Assembly: GCF_001611795.1 (NCBI RefSeq)
Contig: NZ_CP015098.1
Location: 3,162,001 to 3,226,000, forward strand
DNA length: 64,000 nucleotides
Source of the DNA: Streptomyces qaidamensis
GTDB taxonomy: Bacteria > Actinomycetota > Actinomycetes > Streptomycetales > Streptomycetaceae
Direction: 5' to 3'
Shown one piece after another: positions 44,810 through 52,505 of the stretch (position 1 is the first letter of the stretch; each line of letters starts with the position of its first letter). Made by a program: the position numbers and the translations under genes. The notes below the pieces were generated by a model that saw only the letters and a program-made list of their open reading frames with translations, was not told the DNA's origin and searched no databases.

Positions 44810-44990
44810 TGGACGTCCTCACTCGACCGCGCGGCGTACACCGCGGGTCCCGGCGGATCCGCAAGCACATCGCGGCGGGCGAGGTCTACCGGGCGAACCT
44901 CTGCCGCGTACTGTCACTCCGCTCCGCTCCGCTGCCCGAGCCCGAGGGCCCGGCCGTCGCGGCGCCGGAAGAGCTCGGGCGAGGCGACGC
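44810..44990 (+). pseudogene. Fragment of a chorismate-binding enzyme (pabB/trpE-like)
   Basis: One frame reads WTSSLDRAAYTAG at 44810; the adjacent frame then reads RRIRKHIAAGEVYRANLCRV and LS up to about 44915. Together these match the start of the chorismate-binding domain of aminodeoxychorismate/anthranilate synthase component I (pattern SSLDRaaY-x-aGVRRIReHIAaGdVYQvNLcRvLs). The frame change, the absence of the C-terminal catalytic half and of a start mark it as a remnant. The following residues (PLPEPEGPAVAAPEELGRG) fit the same family and then stop making sense before the PadR promoter. Confidence 0.7.
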
Positions 44991-45018
44991 TGCGGCGGCG
45001 AACTCTTTCGCGACAGAC

Positions 45019-45048
45019 TATTCACTCAGTACATGTACTCAGTGCATA
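45019..45048. promoter_or_regulatory. 30-bp imperfect palindrome at the PadR start (candidate operator)
   Basis: A core AGTACATGTACT (45028-45039) is a perfect palindrome. Outward to 45019 and 45048, 13 of 15 base pairs match. It ends directly at the first possible ATG (45049) of the padR gene, so a bound repressor would cover promoter and start. It contains ATGT and GCAT half-sites similar to PadR operators. Confidence 0.65.
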
Positions 45049-45057
45049 ATGCTCGGC

Positions 45058-45591
45058 ATGAGCACCCGTCACATCCTGCTGGGCCTGCTCGCGACGGGCC
45101 CGAGCCATGGCTACGACCTGAAGCGGCGCCACGACGAACGCTTCCCGCAGGCCCGTCCGCTGGCCTACGGGCAGGTCTACACGACCCTGCAGCGCCTCGT
45201 ACGGGACGGCCTCGCCGAGGTCGACGGCACCGACTCGGACGGCGGCCCGGAGCGCACGATGTACCGGACGACGGACGAAGGGACGCACGAACTGGCCCGG
45301 TGGGCCGGGGAGATCGCGCCACCCGCGCCCTTCGTGGCGAACGAGATCTTCGCCAAGGTCGTGGTCGCGATCCTCGCGGGCGGCGACCCGGCCCGGTACC
45401 TGAGCGCCCAGCGCGCCGCGCACATGGAGCGGATGCGGGAGCTCACGGCGGTCAAGGCCGCCAAGGGCGCGGACCTCGCGACCGTGCTCTCGGCGGACTA
45501 CGCCCTCAACCACCTCGACGCCGACCTCCGCTGGATGAGCACCACGGCGGCCCGGCTCACCACCCTGACCGCGGAGGTCGACGCAGCATGA
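45058..45591 (+). CDS. PadR-family transcriptional regulator
   Basis: A 177-residue repressor. The winged helix is STRHILLGLLATGPSHGYDL followed by YGQVYTTLQRLVRDGLAEVD. The C-terminal dimerisation helices are of the Vir-type PadR length. ATG 45058 or 45049; no ribosome site is seen before either, so the mRNA may be nearly leaderless. The stop overlaps the ABC ATPase start (ATGA), so it is in one operon with the exporter genes it presumably controls. The palindrome upstream suggests autorepression released by a drug or peptide substrate. Confidence 0.9.
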   Translation: MSTRHILLGLLATGPSHGYDLKRRHDERFPQARPLAYGQVYTTLQRLVRDGLAEVDGTDSDGGPERTMYRTTDEGTHELARWAGEIAPPAPFVANEIFAKVVVAILAGGDPARYLSAQRAAHMERMRELTAVKAAKGADLATVLSADYALNHLDADLRWMSTTAARLTTLTAEVDAA

Positions 45592-46274
45592 GCAGACCCG
45601 TGCCCCTCCTCACGGCCGGCGGCCTCGTCAAGGCGCACGGCCGGACACAGGCCCTGCGCGGCGCGTCGGTCGAGCTGCACGCCGGCGAGATCCTCGCCGT
45701 GACCGGCGCGAGCGGCAGCGGGAAGTCGACGCTGCTGCACTGCCTCTCCGGCATCGTCCGCCCGGACGCGGGCTCGGTGACGTACGACGGCCGGCGGCTG
45801 GAGGACCTGCCCGAGAAGCGGCTGAGCGAGCTGCGGCGCACCGAGTTCGGCGTGGTGTTCCAGTTCGGGCAGCTCATCCCCGAGCTGACGGTCCTGGACA
45901 ACGTGGCCCTGCCCCTGCTGCTGGCCGGCACCGACCGGGTCACGGCCCGGGCCCGGGCCGGGGAGTGGCTGGAGCGGTTCGGCGTGCGGGGCCAGGAGGA
46001 CCTTCGGCCGGGCGAGCTGAGCGGCGGCCAGGCGCAACGGGCGGCCCTGGCCCGGGCCCTGGTCACCGGCCCGAGGGTGGTCTTCGCCGACGAGCCGACG
46101 GGGGCGCTGGACTCCCTCGCGAGCGAGCAGGTCATGACGGCCCTGGTGCACACGGCCCGCGAGTCGGGCACGGCCGTCCTGCTGATCACGCACGACGCCC
46201 AGGTGGCGGCGTACGCGGACCGCGAGGTCCAGCTGCGGGACGGCGCCGTGGCGGCGCTGGGGGTGACGGCGTGA
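45588..46274 (+). CDS. ABC transporter ATPase (MacB/LolD type)
   Basis: A 228-residue ATPase. Walker A GASGSGKST, Q-loop VVFQFGQLIPELT, signature LSGGQAQR and Walker B VVFADEPTGALDS are all canonical. The FADEPTGALD form is typical of exporters partnering FtsX-like permeases. It is coupled by ATGA to padR and by TGATG to the permease. It is likely an antibiotic- or peptide-resistance or envelope-stress exporter. Confidence 0.94.
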   Translation: MSRPVPLLTAGGLVKAHGRTQALRGASVELHAGEILAVTGASGSGKSTLLHCLSGIVRPDAGSVTYDGRRLEDLPEKRLSELRRTEFGVVFQFGQLIPELTVLDNVALPLLLAGTDRVTARARAGEWLERFGVRGQEDLRPGELSGGQAQRAALARALVTGPRVVFADEPTGALDSLASEQVMTALVHTARESGTAVLLITHDAQVAAYADREVQLRDGAVAALGVTA

Positions 46275-47623
46275 TGTCGCTTCGAGCCGATGTGCGCCTC
46301 GCCTGGGAGCTCACCCGGGGCTCGGACCGCGGCGAGTGGTGGCGGGTGACCCTCACGGCGGCGGGGGCGGCGCTCGCGACCGGGTTCGCGCTGGCGGCCG
46401 TCACCCTGGCGGCACTGCGCGGCAGCTACGACGTGCCCGTCGCCGCGGGGCTGCTGGACCAGCCCGGCACGCGCGCCGGCGTGATCGTCGGCCTGCTGCT
46501 CCTGCTCCTGCCGGTGCTCGGGTTCCTCGGCCAGTGCGCCCGGATCGGGGCGGTGCACCGCGACCGGCGGCTGGCCGGGCTGCGGCTGGCCGGGGCGACG
46601 CCCTGGCAGGTGCGGCGGATCGCCGCGCTGGAGACCGGGCCGGCCTGTCTGCTGGGCTCGACGGTCGCCACCGTCTTCTTCGTGCTGCTCCTGCTGCGTC
46701 ACTGGAACCGGCCCAACGCCCTGGCCTGGGTGGCGATCGCCCTGGTCGCCGTCGCCGTACCGCTGCTGGGCGCGGCGGCGGGCGCGCTGGCACTGCGCCG
46801 GGTGGTGACCTCGCCCCTCGGCTGGGTGCGCAGGGTCGCGCCGCGCACCGGGCGGGGGCCGGGGCTGCTGTTCCTGGCGGGGGTGGTGCTGATCGGGGTG
46901 GTGACGCTGCTCACCGTGCTCAGCATGTTCTCGGCCGCCGCCCACCGTCCGCACGCCGGGATGCCGCTGGCGATGGCGGGCGTGGTCCTCGCGGTCGGCG
47001 CGGGCGCCGTGTGGCTCTCCGGGGCAACCGCGAAGGCGACCGGGCGCATCCTGGCCGTCCGGGCCCGGTCGGCTGCGACGCTGATCGCGGCGGAACGGCT
47101 GCGCGACGACCCCTGGTCGGCCGCCCGCACCCACGCGGCAGTGCTGCTGGTGACGGTCGTCGGGACCGGCTTCATGGGTGTCCGGCACGTCATGGGCGAG
47201 GTGGTGCGCACTCACCGGTTCTCCGCACCCCCGTCCTACTACCTCACCGGCCTCGACCTCACCGGCGCGGCCATCGGCATCGCCTTCGCCATCACCCTGT
47301 CCGGCCTGGCCGTCGGCACCGCAGAGTCCCTGGCCACCCGCCGCAGGGGCCTCGCCGCACAGGCCGCCGCCGGGGTGCCGCAGCGGGTGCTCGGCCGGGC
47401 CCTGCTGCTGGAGACAGCCCTGCCGCTGGCCCCGGCGGTGCTGCTCGCCGGCCTCGGCGGGACGGCCGTCGGCGTGTGGTACGCCCTGCTCGGCAACGAG
47501 CCGGTCCCCTGGGCGATCACCTTGGTCCCCGTCGCCGTCTACGCCGCCTGTCTGCTGGCCGCGGCCACCGCACTGCCCCTGCTGCGCCGATCGGTGCGCC
47601 CGGGGGAACTGCGGTACGCGTAG
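46274..47623 (+). CDS. FtsX-like ABC permease
   Basis: A 449-residue membrane protein with about eight helices and two FtsX-like halves. The coupling segment RDRRLAGLRLAGATPWQVRR follows the first helices, and RRRGLAAQAAAGVPQRVLGR is the equivalent in the second half. ATG at 46274 shares one base with the ATPase stop; the preceding GTG is an alternative start. It completes a padR-ATPase-permease operon. The large extracellular domain of MacB is absent, as in actinobacterial BceAB-like or drug-type exporters. Confidence 0.9.
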   Translation: MSLRADVRLAWELTRGSDRGEWWRVTLTAAGAALATGFALAAVTLAALRGSYDVPVAAGLLDQPGTRAGVIVGLLLLLLPVLGFLGQCARIGAVHRDRRLAGLRLAGATPWQVRRIAALETGPACLLGSTVATVFFVLLLLRHWNRPNALAWVAIALVAVAVPLLGAAAGALALRRVVTSPLGWVRRVAPRTGRGPGLLFLAGVVLIGVVTLLTVLSMFSAAAHRPHAGMPLAMAGVVLAVGAGAVWLSGATAKATGRILAVRARSAATLIAAERLRDDPWSAARTHAAVLLVTVVGTGFMGVRHVMGEVVRTHRFSAPPSYYLTGLDLTGAAIGIAFAITLSGLAVGTAESLATRRRGLAAQAAAGVPQRVLGRALLLETALPLAPAVLLAGLGGTAVGVWYALLGNEPVPWAITLVPVAVYAACLLAAATALPLLRRSVRPGELRYA

Positions 47624-47642
47624 GCACGTCCCCCCTGACGGG

Positions 47643-47675
47643 CCGGCCCGGGGGAACGGGGGTTCCCCGGGCCGG
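47643..47675 (+). terminator. Terminator after the FtsX-like permease gene
   Basis: CCGGCCCGGGGGAAC (47643-47657) pairs with GTTCCCCGGGCCGG (47662-47675), with one bulged G and a four-base loop. It lies between convergent genes. Confidence 0.75.
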
Positions 47676-47716
47676 TCGGCAGGCCGCGCGCGGCAATACG
47701 AAGGCCCGGATCGTCG

Positions 47717-48253
47717 TCAGGCGGAAATGCCGTCGATCCGGGCCATGGCGTCCTCCGCGCCGAACGGCTGCAAGTACGGCAGCCAGCGCGGGTCCCTATG
47801 GCCGGTCCCGATGATGCGCCAGGCCAGGCCGGACGGCGGGGCGGGTTTGTGGCGCAGCCGCCAGCCGATCTCGAAGAGGTGCCGGTCGGCCTTCACGTGG
47901 TTGCAGCGGCGACAGGACGCCACCACGTTGTCCCAGACGTGCTTGCCCCCGCGGCTGCGCGGGATGACGTGGTCGACGCTGGTTGCGACGCCACCGCAGT
48001 ACATGCACCGGCCCCCGTCGCGGGCGAACAGCGCCCGGCGGGTCAGAGGAACGGGCCCCCGATAGGGAACCCGGACGAATCGCTTGAGCCGGACCACGCT
48101 GGGTGCGGGGACTGTGACGGTCGCGCTGTGCAGATAGGCGCCGGACTCCTCGAGGCATACGGCCTTGTTCTCGAGGACGAGGACGAGCGCGCGGCGGAGC
48201 GGTACGACGCCTAGCGGCTCGTACGACGCGTTGAGGACCAGGACATGCGGCAC
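47717..48253 (-). CDS. HNH endonuclease family protein
   Basis: A 178-residue protein. The HNH core is RCMYCGG, SVDHVIPRSRGGKHVWDN and CRRCNHVKADR, with two CxxC zinc pairs and the DH/N/H catalytic residues. The N-terminal VPHVLVLNASYEPLGVVPLR is strongly conserved in actinobacterial homologues. GTG at 48253 has an ideal AAGGAGG five bases upstream. It is a single gene with no adjacent methylase or phage gene, so it is probably a housekeeping DNA or RNA processing nuclease rather than a restriction enzyme. Function unproven. Confidence 0.93.
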   Translation of the reverse strand: MPHVLVLNASYEPLGVVPLRRALVLVLENKAVCLEESGAYLHSATVTVPAPSVVRLKRFVRVPYRGPVPLTRRALFARDGGRCMYCGGVATSVDHVIPRSRGGKHVWDNVVASCRRCNHVKADRHLFEIGWRLRHKPAPPSGLAWRIIGTGHRDPRWLPYLQPFGAEDAMARIDGISA

Positions 48254-48565
48254 GGATGCCTCCTTGGACGCCGGCGGCGCGTGGCTCGCGCCGGGACGAT
48301 TCGTAGCCAGTCTCCCCTCATGCCTGGTGGAAGCGCCACCATGTCCCCGTAACGGGCTGGGAGTGTTTTCGACCACATCTGATGCATCCCCCGGAGCACG
48401 GCCTGTTCAAGCCCAGGTGAGCACGGTCTCTCCTTCACACATCCTGCCGAAGCACACACAATGCCCCGTTAGTGTGGTGGTTCTGCCCCTTCGGTGACCC
48501 CGCCGTGACCTTGACCCCGCGAACCACCGCACCGGGGCAGACCGCTGCACCTGGAGGTACCTGCC
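48254..48565. other. Divergent intergenic region between the HNH and MscS genes
   Basis: 312 bp of non-coding sequence. It contains a small GGTGGaagcgCCACC hairpin near 48330 and the MscS ribosome site GGAGG near 48552. No clear promoter hexamers or operator were found. Confidence 0.4.
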
Positions 48566-49666
48566 GTGTCCCTGTCCGCCGTCCTGCTCGCCGCCGGTCC
48601 GTCGCCGTCGCCGACCCCCTCGGACTCGGAGACTCCGAGAGTGCCCTCGCTCCAGGACGCCCAGGAGAGCGCGACGAACGCCGCCGGCTGGGTCGAGCAG
48701 AACTGGTCGACGTGGCTCGCGATCGGGCTCAGGGTCCTGCTCATCGTGGCGATAGCGGTGATCCTGAGGGTCGTCGTACGGCGGTCGATCACCAAGCTGA
48801 TCGACCGCATGAACCGGAACCACCAGACCGGGGAGAGCAGTGCGATCGGCGGGCTGCTCGTCAACGTCGAGCGCCGTCGGCAGCGCTCGCAGGCCATCGG
48901 CTCGGTGCTGCGCTCGGTGGCGTCGTTCCTGATCATCGGCACCGCCGCGCTGATGATCCTGGGCACCTTCCAGATCAACCTCGCCCCGCTGCTGGCCTCG
49001 GCCGGTGTCGCCGGTGTCGCGATCGGTTTCGGCGCCCGCAACCTCGTCACGGACTTCCTGTCCGGCGTCTTCATGATCCTGGAGGACCAGTACGGCGTCG
49101 GCGACACGATCGACGCGGGCGTCGCCTCCGGCGAGGTGATCGAGGTGGGCCTGCGCGTGACCAAGCTGCGCGGCGACGGTGGTGAGATCTGGTACGTCCG
49201 CAACGGCGAGGTCAAGCGCATCGGCAACCTCTCGCAGGGCTGGGCGACGGCCAACGTCGACGTCACCGTCCACGCCGGTGAGGACCTGGACAGGGTGAAG
49301 GCCACCCTGGACGAGGTCGCCGAGAAGATGGGCGCCGAGGAGCCCTGGAACGAGCTGCTGTGGGGCCCGATCGAGGTCCTCGGCCTGGACAGCGTGCTGC
49401 TGGACTCCATGGTCGTGCGCGTCACGGCCAAGACGATGCCCGGCAAGTCCCTGACCGTGGAGCGCGAGTTGCGCTGGCGCATCAAGCGGGCCTTCGACGC
49501 GGCGGGCATCCGGATCGTCGGCGGTGCCACGGCCCCGGTGGAGGAGCAGCCCGTCGACCCGACGGCGGGGATGGCCGCCCCGTCGGTGTACGCGAACGCG
49601 ACGTCCCCGCAGTCTGCGGCGGCGTCCCCGCTCGCACCGCCCGCGCCGACGAGCACCACGAAGTAG
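48566..49666 (+). CDS. Mechanosensitive ion channel, MscS family
   Basis: A 366-residue membrane channel that opens under hypoosmotic stress. The N-terminal region is Pro/Ser-rich. Helices are WLAIGLRVLLIVAIAVILRV, then SFLIIGTAALMILGTFQINL, then the pore helix with Gly/Ala packing (LLASAGVAGVAIGFGARNLV). The beta domain follows with YGVGDTIDAG and WYVRNGEVKRIGN. A Pro/Ala-rich tail ends the protein. GTG at 48566 has a GGAGG site. A strong terminator follows, so it is monocistronic. Confidence 0.95.
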   Translation: MSLSAVLLAAGPSPSPTPSDSETPRVPSLQDAQESATNAAGWVEQNWSTWLAIGLRVLLIVAIAVILRVVVRRSITKLIDRMNRNHQTGESSAIGGLLVNVERRRQRSQAIGSVLRSVASFLIIGTAALMILGTFQINLAPLLASAGVAGVAIGFGARNLVTDFLSGVFMILEDQYGVGDTIDAGVASGEVIEVGLRVTKLRGDGGEIWYVRNGEVKRIGNLSQGWATANVDVTVHAGEDLDRVKATLDEVAEKMGAEEPWNELLWGPIEVLGLDSVLLDSMVVRVTAKTMPGKSLTVERELRWRIKRAFDAAGIRIVGGATAPVEEQPVDPTAGMAAPSVYANATSPQSAAASPLAPPAPTSTTK

Positions 49667-49683
49667 CAGCGCCCCCCTTACCC

Positions 49684-49720
49684 AGAGGGCGGCATCCGGC
49701 AGAACCGGATGCCGCCCTCT
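49684..49720 (+). terminator. Terminator after the MscS gene, 16-bp perfect stem
   Basis: AGAGGGCGGCATCCGG (49684-49699) pairs exactly with 49705-49720 around CAGAA. Confidence 0.88.
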
Positions 49721-49752
49721 CGCATGTCCGGATGGAGACGGGGCGTCCCCTC

Positions 49753-49782
49753 TTGACGGCCACCCGGCGCCGGGCTTAGCTT
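49753..49782 (+). promoter_or_regulatory. Probable csn operon promoter
   Basis: TTGACG (49753-49758) is followed at 17-18 bases by TTAGCT/TAGCTT (49776-49782), close to the Streptomyces housekeeping pattern TTGACn-N18-TAGrrT. It is directly upstream of the CsnR box. Confidence 0.55.
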
Positions 49783-49794
49783 CCTCCCCATCGA

Positions 49795-49809
49795 TAGGAA
49801 ACTTTCCTA
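49795..49809. promoter_or_regulatory. CsnR box (ROK repressor operator)
   Basis: TAGGAAACTTTCCTA is a perfect 7-bp inverted repeat around a central C. It contains AGGAAACTTTCCT, the form I recall for the S. lividans CsnR box that controls csnA and csnR. It lies just past the -10 element and 87 bases before csnR, where a bound repressor would block transcription start. Confidence 0.85.
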
Positions 49810-49895
49810 ACAGTGATCGCAGAGCGGGCCGTCCGATGGACTTCCCCGCCTGATCACTGAGAAGCTGAGCAGCCGAAGGGCAGGTGTGGACACGC

Positions 49896-51107
49896 ATGGC
49901 AGGAACCGCCGGCACGCCGGGCACTCCGCGCGTCCTGCGCGCCATGAACGACCGGGCCGCCCTGGACCTGCTGCTGGAGCACGGACCGCTGTCCCGCACC
50001 CGGATCGGCAAGCTCACCGGCCTGTCCAAGCCGACCGCCTCCCAGCTCCTGTCCCGGCTGGAGGCGGCGGGTCTCGTCCTGGCCACCGGCACCACCGAAG
50101 GCCGGCCGGGCCCGAGCGCCCAGCTCTACGAGGTCAATCCGGCAGCCGGTTACGCCGCGGGGCTCGACGTCACCCCCCAGCGGATCCTCGCCGCGGTCGC
50201 CGACATCACCGGCCGCACGGTCGGCCGCTTCGAACTGCCCACCCCCGGCAGGCGCACCGGCACCCCGGTCGTCCAGCAGGTCACCGACGCCCTGGACGGA
50301 GCCGTGAAGGCGGCCGGTCTCGCCCGGGACGACGTCCACCGCCTCGTCATCGGCACCCCCGGCGCCTTCGACCCCACCACCGGACGGCTGCGCTACGCCT
50401 CCCACCTGCCCGGCTGGCACTCCCCCACCCTGCTGGAGGAGCTCGCCGCCGCCCTGCCGATGCCGTTCGAGTACGAGAACGACGTCAACCTGGTCGCGCT
50501 CGCCGAGCAGCGCCTCGGGGCGGCCCGGGGCCACGCGGACTTCGTGCTGCTGTGGAACGAGGAGGGCCTGGGCGCCGCCCTGGTGCTGGGCGGCCGGCTG
50601 CACCGCGGCTGGACCGGCGGCGCCGGCGAGGTCGGCTTCCTGCCGGTGCCGGGCACCCCCCTGGTCCGCCAGGTCACCAAGGCCAACAGCGGCGGCTACC
50701 AGGAGCTGGCCGGCTCCCAGGCCGTCCCGCGCCTGGCCCGCGAGCTCGGCATCGAGGACATCCCGCAGGGTCCGTACGCCGAGGCCGCCGCCCGGTTGCT
50801 GGCCCGGGCGGCGCAGACCGGCGACGACGCCCACCGGCACCTCCTGCGGACCTACGCGACGCGGCTGGCCACCGGTCTGGCCTCCCTGGTCTCGGTCCTC
50901 GACCCCGAGCTCGTCGTGCTGAGCGGCGCGTCCCTCACCTCGGGCGGCGAGCCGCTGCGCGCCCTCGTCCAGACCGAACTGGAAGAGCTGGCCGCGTCCC
51001 GCCCGCGCCTGGTCGTGGGCGACGTCCGTGAACACCCCGTGCTGCGCGGCGCGCTGGAGAGCGCGCTCGCGACGACACGCGACGAGGTCTTCGACACCTC
51101 CCGCTGA
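49896..51107 (+). CDS. csnR: ROK-family repressor CsnR
   Basis: A 403-residue regulator. The N-terminal winged helix is PLSRTRIGKLTGLSKPTASQ, followed by the ROK sugar-sensing fold with GAGEVGFLPVPG; the usual ROK zinc-site CxCGxxGC is not seen. It represses the downstream uptake operon and, in other Streptomyces, chitosanase genes; chitosan oligomers release it. Start ATG 49896 by similarity to known CsnR; GTG 49884 is an in-frame alternative. First gene of csnREFGHK. Confidence 0.92.
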   Translation: MAGTAGTPGTPRVLRAMNDRAALDLLLEHGPLSRTRIGKLTGLSKPTASQLLSRLEAAGLVLATGTTEGRPGPSAQLYEVNPAAGYAAGLDVTPQRILAAVADITGRTVGRFELPTPGRRTGTPVVQQVTDALDGAVKAAGLARDDVHRLVIGTPGAFDPTTGRLRYASHLPGWHSPTLLEELAAALPMPFEYENDVNLVALAEQRLGAARGHADFVLLWNEEGLGAALVLGGRLHRGWTGGAGEVGFLPVPGTPLVRQVTKANSGGYQELAGSQAVPRLARELGIEDIPQGPYAEAAARLLARAAQTGDDAHRHLLRTYATRLATGLASLVSVLDPELVVLSGASLTSGGEPLRALVQTELEELAASRPRLVVGDVREHPVLRGALESALATTRDEVFDTSR

Positions 51108-51122
51108 CCCCCCCCCCCCCCC
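51108..51122 (+). repeat. Homopolymeric run of 15 cytosines
   Basis: Fifteen consecutive C directly after the csnR stop codon, in the 57-bp gap before csnE. Such runs slip during replication; being between genes it cannot shift a frame but could alter mRNA structure. Confidence 0.95.
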
Positions 51123-51164
51123 GCGATTCCCTTCCTCTTCCCCCGTGCCTCAGGGAGCCCTGCC

Positions 51165-52502
51165 ATGCCCGGAATATCCAGAAAAACCGCCATCACCCTC
51201 GCCGCCTCCGCCTCCGTCGCCCTCCTCGCCACGGCCTGCACCGGCAAGCCGGACTCCGGCGCGAGCGACGACGCCTCCAAGGAGACGACCGTCACCTTCT
51301 GGCACGCCTGGAGCGCGCCGTCGGAGGTGAAGGCCGTCAAGGAGCTGGTCGCCGGCTTCGAGAGGGCGCACCCCAACATCCACGTCGACGTCGTCGGCAA
51401 CATGACGGACGACAAGATGAACCAGGCCCTGCGCACCGGCGGCGACAAGGCCCCGGACGTGATCTCGTCGTTCACCACGAACAGCGTCGGGAAGTTCTGC
51501 TCCTCGGGCGCCCTGGTGGATCTCAACCCCTTCTTCGAGAAGTCGGGCATCGACCCGCAGAAGACCTTCCCGAAGGCCATGAACGAGTACACCCGGTTCG
51601 AGGGCAACCGCTGCGCGGTCCCCCTCCTCGGCGACGCCTACGGCCTCTACTACAACAAGACGGCGTTCAAGAAGGCGGGCATCACCGCACCGCCGAAGAC
51701 CTGGTCGGAATTCGAGCGGGTCGCCGAGAAGCTGACCATTCCCCAGGGCGACACGTACAAGCAGCTCGGCTTCATGCCGAACTACCACGGCTGGGAGACC
51801 ACCACCGAGCACTACCTCGGCCAGTTCTCCCCCACGTACTTCGACAAGGAAGGCAAGTCGAACGTCGGCAAGGACCCGGCCTTCGAGGCCGCGTTCAAGC
51901 TGCAGAAGAAGCTGGTCGACGCACTCGGCGGCTACCGCAAGCTGGAGACCTACCGCTCCGGGCTCGGCGACGAGTGGGGCCCCCGGCACCCCTTCCACAC
52001 CGGCCAGGTCGCCATGCAGCTCGACGGCGAGTGGCGCCTGGGCATGGCCCTGGACGCCAAGCCGAAGTTCGACATCGGCGTGGCCCCGCTGCCCGTCCCC
52101 GACGACCAGGCCGACCAGTACGGCAAGGGCTACATCACCGGCACCATCGCCGGTATCGCCGCGACCGGCAAGAAGCAGAACGCGGCCTGGGAGCTGGTGA
52201 AGTACATGACCACGGACACGGACGCGGTGGTGAACTTCTCCAACGCCATCCACAACGTGCCCTCGACGCTGGCGGCCCTGAAGTCCCCGAAGCTGACGTA
52301 CGACCCGCGCTTCAAGACGTTCCTGGAGATCGCGGCGGACCCGAACTCCACCACCGCCCCCGCCTCCGTCAACGGCGGCGTCTACCTCACCACGATCCAG
52401 CAGTTCGGCTACGACTACGAAAGCGGCAAGGCGACCGATCTCAAGGCCGGTCTGAAGAGGACGGCGGCACAGATCGACACGGACATCGCGCAGGCGAAGT
52501 AG
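51165..52502 (+). CDS. csnE: Chito-oligosaccharide ABC binding lipoprotein CsnE
   Basis: A 445-residue extracellular family 1 binding protein. The signal ends in the lipobox LATAC with lipidated Cys25. The mature part starts with a Ser/Asp-rich linker, then TVTFWHAWSAPSEVKAVKEL and the rest of the binding fold (e.g. VAMQLDGEWRLGMAL). An AGGGAG site precedes the ATG. It is expected to bind chitosan-derived glucosamine oligomers, by position in the csn operon and knowledge of the S. coelicolor/S. lividans orthologue. Confidence 0.9.
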   Translation: MPGISRKTAITLAASASVALLATACTGKPDSGASDDASKETTVTFWHAWSAPSEVKAVKELVAGFERAHPNIHVDVVGNMTDDKMNQALRTGGDKAPDVISSFTTNSVGKFCSSGALVDLNPFFEKSGIDPQKTFPKAMNEYTRFEGNRCAVPLLGDAYGLYYNKTAFKKAGITAPPKTWSEFERVAEKLTIPQGDTYKQLGFMPNYHGWETTTEHYLGQFSPTYFDKEGKSNVGKDPAFEAAFKLQKKLVDALGGYRKLETYRSGLGDEWGPRHPFHTGQVAMQLDGEWRLGMALDAKPKFDIGVAPLPVPDDQADQYGKGYITGTIAGIAATGKKQNAAWELVKYMTTDTDAVVNFSNAIHNVPSTLAALKSPKLTYDPRFKTFLEIAADPNSTTAPASVNGGVYLTTIQQFGYDYESGKATDLKAGLKRTAAQIDTDIAQAK

Positions 52503-52505
52503 GCC

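Noticed and set aside
44488-45057. Longer start for the PadR protein at 44488
   Set aside because: The added N-terminus is random-looking and crosses the chorismate-enzyme fragment and the promoter palindrome.
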